Of a stretch of DNA of 64,000 nucleotides, positions 35,605 to 47,659 are shown piece by piece. The stretch's first letter is position 1. Each line of letters starts with the position of its first letter. The DNA is taken from positions 2,418,001 through 2,482,000 of the forward strand of contig NC_085924.1 of NCBI RefSeq assembly GCF_035222485.1. Direction: 5' to 3'. Made by a program: the position numbers and the translations under genes. Source of the DNA: Podospora pseudoanserina. Taxonomy: Eukaryota; Ascomycota; Sordariomycetes; Sordariales; Podosporaceae. The notes beneath the pieces were generated by a model. The model saw only the letters and a list, made by a program, of their open reading frames with translations. It did not search any database and had not been told where the DNA came from.

Positions 35605-38211
35605 TTAAAAAAATTCCAGTTGATTGTGCAATGTCTTTGACTGTCTGGGCACATCTTCAAGTGGCTCCCGACGATCCACATACTTTTGTGGTCGACGAGT
35701 CCTTTCATCACTCCAACTCCAGGCAATGTCTTCAGCAATAAATTCTTTGACCAAATCCCTTCGCTTCCGACGTTCCAGGTTGTTTTGCATATATTTCATC
35801 AGCTTATCAATTTCCATAAGATACAATTTCGCGTCTTCAATCATAACTATGCGCTTGAGACTATGAACCAGAGAATCTGTGTACGTGAAGTCGGCGGTGT
35901 CGAAGCAGTTATAATCCCGAGAAATATAGATAATGCGAGTTACCCGAAACTTCATTTTCCGGAGCCTCCTGACCTAATCCTTTTCGGAGTCGGACAGATC
36001 ATCTCGATGATAAAACATACGGCGGGCGAGTGCGAGCAGGGTTGCAGTGTCGGTCTCGACGAAAAGCCCACCACCATGGATTGCGTCGACAATCTCTGCA
36101 CATGCAACGGACGACCATCCATGAGAGCTGAACTCAAATATCCCTTTCATTTCATGTTGGTAGACAGGGCAGATAGTGAACCTTGTGCGCTTAGACAAAT
36201 CGGCACCCAGATCCAAGAGCTTGTTGATCATGAGGGCTATGAGGCCTTGGATATAGTGTGTTATATTGGCGGCTAGCAACAGTCTTGCGGCTGCCTCTGT
36301 CGGGCTGACGTGGAATGCTGCAGGTGTGTCGCCGTTTATCGTATAGCCGTTGTAGGAGAATGTCCGGAGGTCCGGGTTGATTTCTCGAATTCGCAAAACC
36401 TCCAAGGTCATCTCCAAGCTCCCGATCACAACCTCTTTCAAATCACACTTGGGGTTGTGAAACAATGCCGCATCTTCCTCATCCGACTAGTCAAAGAGTC
36501 TTGGATCCATATCATTCACTATTTCGAAGAATTTGCCATCGATCCCAAAAAGGTCATCTGATAGGGCGGCCGTGAGCAGATAGGTGTTGTACTCCACAGA
36601 AACCTGCCCAGCTTCATCCAAAGTTCTTAACCTGTCGAGCAAAAAATCATGTGCGTATTCACTTGAGGCGACGCCGAGAATATCGATCCATGGCACTTGA
36701 GCCATGGGCTGGTGCGACTGGACGGCCATGCCTCAAGAATGCCCTCGGCAGCGGAAAGAATCTCCAACACTTGCACCCGCGAGCTCCCGTATCTCCTCCA
36801 ATTATGCTGAATCTCGCGGAAGAAGGAAGCAGGGTTGTCGCACATCGTCCGCACGTTACTCTGTTCGAGGGAACCTTCGGGAAACAGTAGTACAGGAACA
36901 AGCACAGCCTGTGTAATTTTGACAAGCCTTTGCACTTTGCTGAGACGATCACACTGCAACAGCTTCTGTCCCTCTTCGGACCCCTCAAGAAACTCTTTGG
37001 CCGATCGATGAATAAAGTGAACCCTGTTAAACAGGGGCGTGTTGGCGTTTTCTGTGACCTCCAGGAGCCCTACGCAACGGACTTGTATTCGGCGCGCAAG
37101 TTGATCCGATGTCTTCGTGAGAGTTCGCTCCAGGCCCTCGGTTTCTAACCTTCCATGGCAAAACTGATCCATGAGGCTCAAGTTAGTTGCCAAAAGCAAT
37201 TCACCGATGGCTAATGGCTTGCGGTTATCGATGAGCTGGCAGGCCAAAACTTTGCTGAGATACATTGCAGCATCTCGTCGATACAGAGGCTCGTCATCTC
37301 CAAGTCGCTTCCACATCGCCGCATATCGATCTTTCAAATCTCTCGGCAAAGCTCTCAGGCGCTTGCCTAGTTCCCAAACACTGTCGCCTTGGGCTAAACC
37401 ATTTCTTAGCGACTGAAGGGCCAGTGCAACCCACAAAAACACTCCATCAGCCATCTCACAAATACTTTTCAGGAGTGGTGTTTGGTCAGAGCCAGCAAGC
37501 TGCTTGAAACGTGTGTCCAAGACACTGGAGGCGTATTTCCAAATGTCCCACTGTGTGAGTTCGTGAATTTTGAACATTGGCGCATGGGATAGACCGCTTT
37601 TTAGAAGGGGTTCAGGACGACTTGCGACGCATATTTTGACATTCTTTAGAGTTTGGAGCTCCTTAACGAAGTTCAGAAGTCGCCGTTGTCCTTCTGATAG
37701 ACCGGCATCGATCTCATCAAGCCCGTCCAAAAATATACAGACGTCGGTGCCCAGATGCTCTAGAGCGAATTTGAGAACCTTCTTGAGCTCCTTCTTGTTC
37801 CAGTCAGGAGCTTCCACTTTCTTGACCGTCCAGGGATATTGGGTGCTGATTCTGGTGGTCATCTCGGCAACGGAGTCGAGCAATTGATGGAGCAACGAAC
37901 ACAAAACTCCCTTGATCCTTCTCTCCATAGGTTGACCAGCAGTCCGGATGAAGTGGCTCAGGATGACAGTCTGTTTCCCCGCCGCATTAACAAGCCGTAT
38001 AGTTCTGGGATTATTGGCGACATACTTCATGAGAGTACTTTTGCCGGAGCCTGGCTTCCCGCATATCCAGAAAAGAGGCTCTTTTGTCGACTGCAGCGAC
38101 GACAGGAACTGAATTGAAGCCTCCCGACGCCTTGCAGCGTCTCCGAGAAGCTTATGAATATCTTCATGTTCCTCGTCTATTCTGCTCTCGTCCGGTTCGT
38201 TGCTATCCTCA

Positions 38212-38243
<32 letters not shown>

Positions 38244-39124
38244 TTCGATATCATCGTCGTTTTCAGAATGCCCAAAAATCCATCTAAAGGTGTTGGCAGT
38301 GGGCGTTCTGATCTGGTTGCGCCGTTCGTTCAGGCTGCCGTACTTGACACTCTTCAAAAGCCTACGGTGCTTGGCTTCATCGAATATGGCGGTTTTCAGA
38401 TTCGTCACCTCGGTCGTAACGTGAGTGAGAATAGAATCGTGACCAAGCCTGATACTTGCTGCCTCGGCTGTCACGTGGTCCCGGATGGAATCCCCTTGTT
38501 GAATGAGCAAGCAAGTCATGCGTGATTCCCCATCTGCAATAGCCGTGACAAGATTGCGGAGCTGCAAGTCAAGTTTAACGAAATCGTTCCGTTGGCGTAT
38601 ATGGATTGCTTCGGTTTTGGTGCTGAAGCCATGGTAGGTAGTGGAATTAGAGAGGCTCCCTTGGAGGAAACGGAGGCAGTAACTTACCAGATGCTGTACC
38701 ACAAACGGGTCTCAAGTGCGGACTGGTTCCTGTTCAGGGTCTTCTCAAGCTCCTCATGCTTCTTTTTGAGTGTCAATGTGTGTTTCGTCCTAAGTTCGAT
38801 TGACTGCCATCTTCTTCCAGTAGTCGTTGTCGCCTGAAATTTGCCCAATTCCTCTCCTAGAGCTGTGGCAGCAGCTTTACATTCCTTTGCTATAGCAAGG
38901 AGTTGCCGGTCATTTTGCGTGAGAGTTTGTGTAGCCGAATTGAGACTCTGTGTGACGTTGTCAAAAACAGCGTTGAGATGGACTAGGGTTTTGGACAAGT
39001 CTGCGTCGGGTGTCTCTCTCTTCAGAAGTCAAGTGCAAGTCGTGTACAATTCATCGGCAAAACTGGTAATTTGGAACACGTTGCAGACGAGACCAAGCGC
39101 CGCGAGGGTTTCTAGGCCAGACAT
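35605..39124 (-). pseudogene. Decayed STAND NLR-like gene: Helo-like N-terminus plus NACHT
   Basis: The start is ATG 39124: MSGLETLAALGLVCNVFQIT, a Helo-like fungal STAND N-terminal domain. The frame meets TGA at 39031-39029 and continues in the same frame (DADLSKTLVHLNAVFDNVTQ) to a normal intron (donor GTAAGT near 38687, acceptor TTCAG near 38610). An Asp-repeat linker follows, then a NACHT domain with an intact Walker A (GKPGSGKST) and Walker B (CIFLDGLDEID), and a winged-helix-like region. Near 36735 the frame must shift, and two more in-frame TAG codons occur (36489-36487 and 35978-35976), with readable protein to 35605. Three stops and a frameshift argue for a pseudogene; an unrecognised intron could explain one of these, not all. 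Related intact genes control heterokaryon incompatibility and programmed cell death. Confidence 0.75.
38213..38246. repeat. (CGT)n trinucleotide repeat encoding poly-Asp
   Basis: About eleven uninterrupted CGT units on the plus strand read as consecutive Asp codons in the decayed NACHT gene, in the linker before the nucleotide-binding domain. Such tracts are prone to length change. Confidence 0.9.
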
Positions 39125-39914
39125 GATCGATACCGAACAACTACAGGTAGGTTCGGCAAGTTGTGTAGGAGGAAGGATGGGCTGGTTGTCGAGAGGGGGA
39201 GTAACTTGGACTCGGAAATCCTTTGCTATGTTCATGCGAGGTGGAAGGTACACATACCTAACAAAGATAAGCATTTGGTTCCGGGTATCAACAAGTGGCT
39301 ATGAGACAAACCAAGAGCAGTCAAGGAAAACAATGTTGTGTTCAGAACCTCGAGAGATTGCTGCTAGAGAAAAGGAAACAAGGCATCGCGGGACGAAAGA
39401 GCGGAGAAGGACACGATAATGCCACTGAAACACACCCACCTGCAGGAGTGCCTCAGGTATCTCGTAGCCTGATCAAAACTGCAGAGAGTTGTCTCTCAGC
39501 CACTGCAGGTCATCAACATCATTAACAGCCCGGTGAGCAATGATGGGTTGCTATTGGTGAGGCTTGCAGATGAGGGAGGGGGGCATGGTCGAAGCCAATA
39601 TATCGGAGGGATGGGTCGAGAAGACACACAACCAGCGGATGGGACCTTCCAGAAGTAGCGTTTAAGATGTATGAAGATGCATGCGTCCATTGGAACGAAT
39701 GAACAAATCATGTGAAGGAGATATCCTATTACCTAGTTGAGTGGACTGTCTGTCAAGCCCGTGTCTGCTGGCTGCCTCGAGAGCAGGTCGTCACTGTTCC
39801 ACAAAGTTGGCCCAACTGAAGTGCCTATTCTGTATGCTGCGGTAAAAAGGACCGCACATTTTATGGTTGATATGGAGGGTTTCCAGTCTTGAGACTACCG
39901 GTGGCGGATGACCA
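39125..39914. other. Intergenic between the two STAND genes
   Basis: 790 bases, the upstream region of the decayed gene and the 3' flank of the intact one, both on the minus strand. No ORF or RNA supported. Confidence 0.45.
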
Positions 39915-42900
39915 TCATACAGCCAACCCAACCGGCACCCCCCCCAATTCCTCCCCAACCCCAGGCGAATCCAGCATCAACTTCCCCGGCAACTCGAACC
40001 TCTGTTCTTCCACAGGCTTCCACTCCTTCTTCCTCCCAACCCCCCTTCCCAAGCCAGGTGCCGGCAAAATAGGTGTAACGGCCGACATAATCCCCCTTCC
40101 CACCCACCCACTCCTCCTTCCTTCCTTCCTCCCTTTCCCCAACCTCTGCTCCTCCTCCTTCACCCTCAAAGCAGCAACAGACAACCCCCCCAACTTCCTC
40201 AACACCCTCTCAAGCCTAAACCTAGCTCCATAAACAGGACTCATCAATCCTTTTGTCTTGGTCCCTGTCTTTGTATGCAAAGTGATAATCTCATCTGCAT
40301 CATGAGTCCCGAAAAGTGAAGTCCATCGTTTCCATAGGTGGAACTTATTCGCGGAGAGGGCAAGGAAGAGCTCATTTTGAGGTAGGAAATAGCGGAAGTG
40401 TTGTGGTGACAACAGATGGAAGATAAGGTTGGAGACGGCGTATTGAAGGAAGGGGTAGGATGACGTGATTAGCTGGCGTTGGTTGGCAGTCGTCGAGAAG
40501 GGCCGCAGCGGAATGTTGAGGTTGAGAAAAGGGGCTGACTTGACGTTTGGGCTTGGTTTGGGACTTTGAGTTAGACTCTCAAAGTCACGCATATTGAGGT
40601 AGGTCAGACAAGCTCGGAGGAGGGAGTAATGTGAGATATTGAGGAAGTCGGTCGTGGTTAGGTTGGCCGGGATGGTACTGTTGCCAGACGTGAGGCAAGT
40701 AAAGCCTCGGCCCGAGAGGAAGAAAGAGCGGACGGAGCAGTGACGTGCCTGTACTCGTTGAAGGCCAAGGGAATCGTTTCCCTCCGACTTGGCTTCAAGG
40801 AGACCAATGGAGCGGGTTCGTACCCATCTGTGGAATTGACAGGGTGTGTCGGATGTTATCACAGAATTCCGAAGTTGCCGGAGGTCCCGCATCGAAAATG
40901 GGGCTCCAACATCCAGAGCCATCAACGGCCCGAGACGCTTGTAGTGTTCGAACTGGTTTGGGTCGGTGAGTCTGATTGCAATGAAGAGATCATTCAGGCG
41001 CATCGGCTCGGAGGCAAGTATTACCCACTGAAAGAGGATCAATGCCTCAGCCCTTTCTTTCTCGTTCAAGGTGCTTAACATCCACTCATACAGCCCGTGC
41101 AAATCACCAGAAACCTCTTGTAGGGTGCACTCGATGAGCTCCTGAGTAGCGCCTTCTAGAATAGCCGCATTAACGATATTAACCACAATCTCAGCCCATA
41201 AAAAGACGCCTCCTGCTTTGCGACCAATCATCATGACTGTACGGTTGCGTTCCTCCCATTCTGCCATCAAGTTGAGACTGACAAAACGAAGGATATCGTC
41301 GGTGTTTCGGATGTGCATTGGGACGCTGATGGTATTGTACAGCTCGGTTTCGGGGTGGTAAGCACTGGTGACGCATATGCTGAAGTTGGAGTTATGTGCG
41401 AGACGGGACAGACGACTGATTACCTCTCCGACATACATCGACCCAGCCTCATCCGGTATCTCGACGAGGATGAAGGTTCGTCTTGTGGGGGTCTTGATTG
41501 GTTGGCCGATGTAAAAATCGGAAAAGAATGACAAAACTTGGGCGTCATCGAAGGCCTCCGGGTCAGCTCGAGGTTGCCTATAGAGTTCGAGTAATGCCGT
41601 CCGAAGACGCGGGTCCTGCAGAAATAGCTGTCCCAAAAGACTACGACAGACACTCGCTGGGATGCTTGTCGGGTTTGCTGTAATGCCGATAATGGATGCT
41701 CCAGCAGGGCCCCACTGTCGTCCAAGCCTCCTGCGTAGAGACGTGAGAAGGATATTCTTGCCACACCCAGATTCGCCTCGTATCCAGAAGACCTTGTTCT
41801 TGTCTGGGCCACTTCGGTTGTGCCATGTCTGAAAGTCGTACAGATCGTATAGCCAAAGGCAGGTTCCAGGATAGGATGCGGCCAGGGGGGTCTCGGCGTG
41901 AAAAATTGGGGGTGGAACGAGTGCCGCCAGGCAGTCGGTTTCTTCGCTATTCAGGACATGACGCTCCTTCAGGTTAGCTGGCAATAACTTGACATCAATC
42001 TGGAGGTGACTTACTCTTTCCTCTTCGTCCCGAACAAACTCAGCCAAGCAAGTTATCAAAGCTTGGTATCCCACATCTTCCATCGACCAAAACTTAGCAA
42101 CGTTGTTATGCAAAGCCCCGATCGTTGTTGCCTTTTCTCGAGGGTCTCCGATGAAGCTTGCAAGTCGACGTACGGTCTGTGTGCATTTGTCAGGTCTCTG
42201 TCCTTCTTTGCCGGGAATTGGCAGTCACTTACTGCGGCAGCCCGCTCATCAGCATCTGCAAAGCTTGGAATAACAGACTCCTGGAATGTCTTGACCCTGA
42301 AGTTGAACTCGTTCCATCGCCTGATGAAGGATTGTCGTCCAAGCTCAATTTCAGCGCTGCTGCCACCACAAAGCTGTGGCAAAACAGGATCGTCCGGGTC
42401 AACAGAGAGGGTCACACTGCCCATACTTGTCACAGCGTCTCCAAGTGATGCATGTTCCGTGGCGCGGTGAGGGCTAGCGAGGAAAACCACGGCGGATGTC
42501 GAGAAAAGGACATTTTTCAGAGGTCCGTCGCGTTCGATGTCGGCGAGGCGAAGGATCTACAAGAGTTAGCCAATAAAACATGACAAGCCAGAGACCCTTA
42601 CTTCTTTTAGGATGATACCGCCGGTGGAATGAGCAACGAAGACAAGAGGACGCGCTTGCGCCCCAAACGCTGCCCGCGCAGTAGCCAGTTCAAACAAAAA
42701 CTCGCTGGCATGCGCAAATATGTCGCCTTGTAGCCGGAGGGGCTTCTTGTCCACAACCAGGGTGTGGTAGCCCCACGTAAATATCCTGGCGTTTGGGCAG
42801 GATTGCGGTAAAAAGTCCAACGGCCAGAACACGTCGTTCCTTGGGGCCTCGTTAAGCTGATCCGCAAAGTCGGCAAGACGTAATCGGGAAGATGACTTGA

Positions 42901-43268
42901 ACGAGGCTTTTCTCAGCAAAGTTCGCGATCTGCTAACAAAGCCTTCCTCTTTGGCAAGTAACGGCTCCGAGTTCGTTCGCCTGAGTTGCGCTGTAGGAGG
43001 CGGCTTTCTCAGTCTCTTCCCTTGTGTTGATGAGGGATGTATTGGCGTGATGGGTGTTGGCGTTTGCCCTTCGTCAAAGCACTTCCATGACCTGACAGGA
43101 TGGCCGCCCATGCCATGGACCAAGATAATACTGCGCATGATGATCAGACAGTGCTCTCATTCAGCCGGAAGGGTGGTCTACTCACTCAACGGCTGGATCG
43201 ATTGGTCCGTCAGGCTCATATAGCAGCGTAAGCCCAACTGACTTGATCTGGTCTTCTTGAATCTTCAT
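39915..43268 (-). CDS. STAND protein: SesB-like alpha/beta hydrolase plus NACHT with abnormal P-loop (1049 aa)
   Basis: Exons (minus): 43268-43186, 43130-42602, 42556-42233, 42176-42015, 41966-39915; all keep phase. The last intron is 48 nt and itself in frame. Residues 1 to about 290 form a lipase-like hydrolase: VDIILVHGMGGHP (oxyanion region) and the nucleophile elbow VAHSTGG (Ser196), the SesB type found on fungal STAND proteins. A NACHT domain follows: EDKNKVFWIRGESGCGKNILL (P-loop near 430) and FILVEIPDEAG (Walker B). The P-loop ends GKN instead of GKS/T, removing the Mg-binding hydroxyl, which should weaken nucleotide hydrolysis. The C-terminal half shows no WD40, ankyrin or TPR repeats. 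These proteins are thought to sense non-self and trigger cell death. It lies beside a decayed STAND gene in the same orientation. Confidence 0.82.
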
Positions 43269-44306
43269 TTTGGTGTGACCAATTAATCGTGCAAAACAAC
43301 GAGTTGAGAAAATTACACAAAACGATGGTGATGGTCAGAATGCCATCTGGCCCAGGTTGTCGGACGTTGTTCAGGCCTTCAACATCCTTATTATTAGCCT
43401 CGCTGTGCCGCCCACCATCACCGAAGACCTGACACACAACAACATTATGAGCATTGGTTGAAACGCCGTTTCTTGTTTCTTCTGGTGGTGGTCTGGAAGC
43501 GGGCCGATGAAGTCCAACGTCTTCAACCGTGCCGTCTTCGCCTCTCTCAGGCCGCCAAAAGCCGGACACAATACCCGACCCGGCTGTTCTGGTATCGAAA
43601 CGGCATGGACGCATGGCCGAGACTCAGTTTTGAGTGTCAAGAACAAGTCATGCTGATTTGAAGCAATGTGAAGCCAGCTGGTTCGTGAACTTGTAGTGAT
43701 GAGCATTATCGGGAGAACGATGATGATTGGCATGGAATATTGAGGAGGTAAGTGATATCGATTTATTTGGAGGCAATTTTTTTAAAGAAAAAGAAGAATG
43801 TAAAAGGAAGGAAAAATCCAGATTGGAGGTTTGATATTCCCCAAGCAAAAGACCAGCGAGAAATTGGATAGGTGTTGACAATCAAGCGATGACCAACCAG
43901 GTCAGCCCACCGGCGCACAGACACACCCACGATGATAAAGCCGAAACAACAGAAACGGTTTTCTCGAGAAGGACGCCGCCTAGGGTAGATAGGAATATTT
44001 GACCATTACGTTGCTCTGAAGACTGGTGTTGATGTTGGTGGGGAGAATTATCATGCATCCTTGGCATCTCCAAAGCCCCCAAATGCGACACTTCCCCGCC
44101 TGACAAAGCAGAGATTAAAGTCACGTGAAGTGGCGTCCCGCGTCGCTCTTTCCCAGCGGCGTGCTCGTTCCATTCAGCGGCAGACCTTGAACGTCACCAT
44201 TGTCGTCACGAAGTGACCCAGTGGACTCTGTCGCTTGGGTTGCTACTCTATTATCGATGTAATATATCGCCCACCTTATTTTTTACTTTCCAGTCACTTT
44301 CGAAGC
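43269..44306. other. Divergent intergenic region
   Basis: 1.04 kb between the SesB-NACHT gene (minus) and the small protein gene at 44307 (plus). The minus-strand ORF 43614-43216 overlaps the start of the STAND gene in another frame and looks like leader sequence. Nothing else seen. Confidence 0.4.
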
Positions 44307-44716
44307 ATGGCTTGGGCTCGCATACTTTGGCAGGTGTACCTGCGAGTAGAGGTTTGTCTTCCTCGCTGTTATCTTGGAGAGCTTGTACTGACTTACATTT
44401 CCAGGATCATATCGTCGCCCGAGTAAGCTCCCCAATCATCCTGCTCCCCGATCCCTATACAAGGCTCTAACCGACAAAGATCCTCCAAAGCCCCGGATTC
44501 CACCACGGCGTACAGCGCATCCACCGTAGAGTCGAAGATTTCCGATACGGGCGCAACCCACACGAACCACTGCGCCAGGGAGAGGCCTCAGCAGACCCTA
44601 GAGAAGGATACGAACAGGCTAGGAGTTTCTTCAAATACTTTATTGACGAGCTCAAGAACCAGGCCAAGGGGAGGCCAACGGATGTGGCACCCCCACCAGC
44701 ACCACCCAAGAAGTGA
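44307..44716 (+). CDS. Small conserved protein, possibly mitochondrial (MRX7-like), 99 aa, with an 18-nt exon
   Basis: Exons 44307-44351, 44405-44422 and 44480-44716. Introns of 53 and 57 nt (GTTTGT...TTCCAG and GTAAGC...CAAAG) flank a six-codon exon, DHIVAR. The spliced protein reads MAWARILWQVYLRVE-DHIVAR-ILQSPGFHHGVQRIH and ends with a Pro/Lys-rich tail. All three junctions are phase 0. The pattern of a short amphipathic N-terminus followed by L-Q-S/N-P-x-F-H-x-x-V-x-R-I-H reminds me of the yeast MIOREX component Mrx7 family (mitochondrial gene expression). This assignment is from memory and tentative. No domain with catalytic residues. Confidence 0.75.
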
Positions 44717-45716
44717 AGAGGCGTAGGCATGCGAGGAGCAGCGAACATTTTAAGGAAAACACGATGCACGATCAATCCTCCGCCGTCAGCAAGAAAATAC
44801 ACCGGCTTATCAGAAGCCAAGGGTATAACACCAGCTGGTGCGTGGCATTGCCCGACAGAGTTCGGGATGTGGCACATCTCCGTAACGAATGTGCCCCCAT
44901 ACAGCCTCAGGATACCATCCGCAGTAAGAATTTGGCTTGCGCTAGTAGCGTTGGGAACCAAGATATTTCTACTAGCGGGAAACTTGGATAGCACGTTTTT
45001 GGCATATCACCGAGCTGTACACAACGCCATACGATAGACTTCGTCAATGCCAATCAATATCAAGATTCAGACCTTGCAAGCTATTCCCACTTCCTCGACA
45101 TACCAAGGTCTTGTACCCACAATTGCCCACATCACCTTCCCGCTATCCGTCTCCTATCATTTTCAATATTTAGGACCTTGCAATTGCACCATCAGTGGTA
45201 TCGCCAGTCTGTCAGTGGTATTTCCTTCAGCTTGACAACACACACACAGCCCCATTATGCATGGTTCGCACTGCATAACCCCTGCGTATTCGCTACGTGA
45301 TAGCACGTTGGGGATAACGTACCCTGCAGTTGTCCATGGTGCATGCGATGATAGTAGCAATGTTGCAGCCGCAAAGCGGGGAGAAGACTTTGATTGACCC
45401 GATGGTTACACGTCCTTGCTGACATGCATCTTGGCAGTCATCAACAATGGCTTGTTGGATGAATACGGATCACGGCATGCAGGGTTCCCCACCAGAACTG
45501 CCATGTTCGAGGGTGATCATCCGTGGGTGGATGGTGTTATCCCAGGGATTGAGATGGCTTCATTGCTACACACATGCCGGTGGTCCGTGTTGGCTGACGA
45601 GGAGGTGACGGGAGGTTGCGTTGTGAGGGGGAAATATATAGGGGCTGCCGGGCGCGGTTGGGTGTCTGGGCTTGATCACTTGGTCCAGGAAGCACGTTGG
45701 CTTCACCATCAGCACC
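44717..45716. other. Intergenic: P450 promoter
   Basis: 1 kb with only unsupported frames (e.g. minus 44994-44467, plus 45416-46075, which overlaps the P450 in another frame). Holds the P450 upstream region. Confidence 0.45.
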
Positions 45717-47401
45717 ATGGCGAGCTGGTACTTGTCCCTTTTCATAGGCATTCTGGCCTTTACGATCTTCAAGCTTCGCAATGTCGGCCGTCGACCGAAA
45801 GGTCTCCCTCCTGGACCTCGAACCCTCCCCCTCATCGGCAATTTACACCAGATACCCTCCAACAACGCATATGTCCAATTCAAGAAGTGGGCAGAAGAAT
45901 ACGGCCCAGTCTACTCGCTGATCACCGGGACGAAAGTCATGATTGTGCTCAACACCGACGTCGCCATCAAAGACCTCCTCGACAAGCGCAGCAACATCTA
46001 CTCATCCCGACCGGAGATGTACATCTCCTCCCTTGCCAGCGGCGGCCTCCGCATGTTGCTCATGCCATACGGTGATACCTGGCGGCGAGTCAGGAAGCTC
46101 TTCCATGGGTTGCTGCATCTGAAGGCGTCGAACTCGTACGTCCCCTACCAGGATCTCGAGAGCACATCCATGATGATTGCGTTGTTGGAAGAACCAGACA
46201 AGGTGCTGCATCATATTAGACGGTACACCAACTCCTTGACCACCCAGATCGTCTACGGGTTTCGAACCCCAAAGATTGATGACCCCAAGCTGCTCAGGCT
46301 GTACCACGTTATTGAGGAGTGGTCGTCCATCACCGGCGCCGGGGCGGCAGCTGTCTTGGACGTCTTTCCCATTTTCCGATCCCTACCCCCTTTCATTCGC
46401 CCACTTTATCGCCATGCATTGGACCTCAAAGAGCGAACGTTTGACCTCTACAAAGGCCACTGGCTCGAGGCGAAGAAAAAGGTGCAGAATGGCACAGCCA
46501 AGCCATGTTTCTGCGTCGGTATTGCCAACGCACAAGAAAGCCAAAAGTTTGATGATGACTTTGCTGCCATGGTTGCTGGGACGGCGCTGGAGGCAAGCTC
46601 GGATACCACTGCCTCGACGCTGGCGGGGTTTGTCCTTGCTATAATCTTGTATCCGGAGGCGCAAAACAAGGCGCAGAGGGTGGTTGATGAAGTTTGCGGG
46701 GATAGATTCCCCTCGATTGAGGATATGGAAAACCCAAAAGCGCAGTATATCAGGGCTTGTGTGAAGGAGAACTTGAGGTGGATGCCGACCGCGATATTGG
46801 GCGCGCCGCATGCGGTGATTAAGGATGATGAGTATATGGGGTATAGGATTCCCAAAGGGGCAGGGGTGGTGTATAATGCTTGGTTGGTCACTTCTATTCC
46901 TTTCTTCGCTGATATTTTGCTGATGGTTGCAGGGCTGTACATATGGACGCCGAACGGCACCCTAACCCCCGCGTCTTTGATCCTGACCGGTACATCCATG
47001 ACTTTGCTAGCTCGACCGAGTCAGCTCAGCAGGCTGACGCTACCAAGCGGGATCATTTTAGTTTTGGGGCGGGGAGGAGAATCTGCGAGGGGATGCACGT
47101 GGTTGACAGGTCGATGTTTCTTGTTATTGCGAGGTTGATGTGGGCGTTCAAGTTCGAGAAGGCGATTGATGAGGTGACGGGGCAGGAGATCACACCCGAT
47201 CAGGATAATCTAGTCGGTGGGTTCCTGATGCAGCCCAGGCCATTTAGGTTGAAGATCACGCGCAGGAGCGAGAAGAAAGCGGAGACGGTGAGGGAGAAGT
47301 GGGGGGAGTGTTTGGGTTTGTTGGATGAAGGGGGGCAGTGGAGGAGTGTACCGGAGGGGATGCCGTTTACTGTTTCTGAGGGGGATGGAAAGGGGGAGTG
47401 A
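45717..47401 (+). CDS. Cytochrome P450 monooxygenase, 544 aa
   Basis: Exons 45717-46882 and 46933-47401; a 50-nt intron (GTTGGT ... TTGCAG) joins YNAW-AVHMDAERHPNPRVFDP. An N-terminal membrane anchor (SWYLSLFIGILAFTIFKL) and a Pro-rich hinge (PPGPRTLPLIGN) indicate a microsomal class II enzyme. The I helix has AGTALEASSDTTAS, the K helix has ENLRW (ExxR), and the haem loop is FSFGAGRRICEG (Cys near 438). The SSLASGGLRMLLMPYGDTWRRVRK segment resembles the OrdA (O-methylsterigmatocystin oxidoreductase)-like fungal P450s. Substrate unknown. The terpene synthase 4 kb downstream is an obvious candidate partner, but the genes between them are a HET gene and a decayed F-box-like gene. Confidence 0.92.
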
Positions 47402-47659
47402 TAGTTGCTTTGACCTTGATGGATATCTTGGGGGTGGTGGTTGTCTTGCGATGTTGGTGAATGGATGGAGCCAGACATACGAAGGTTGAGAACTTTGGTC
47501 CCGATTTGTTAAGTAGTATATATCTGGGTAATCGGTGGCGTAACCTTGAAATAAACTCAATTCATCACGTTCTTGCTTAAAAACCCCTCAATTCAAGATT
47601 CAGTCCATTCGTTGCAAGCCTAACCTTCCCCCAAGTGGAACTGTCAAGACTTTAACCCC
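47402..47659. other. Convergent 3' regions of the P450 and HET genes
   Basis: 258 bases between converging stop codons. No feature seen. Confidence 0.4.

Noticed and set aside
43216-43614. Minus-strand ORF overlapping the start of the SesB-NACHT gene
   Set aside because: It is in a different frame from the conserved hydrolase start, has no recognisable domain and is best seen as leader sequence.
45416-46075. Plus-strand ORF of 219 codons
   Set aside because: Its second half overlaps the P450 in another frame and its first half has no homology signals; the P450 frame is clearly the real one.
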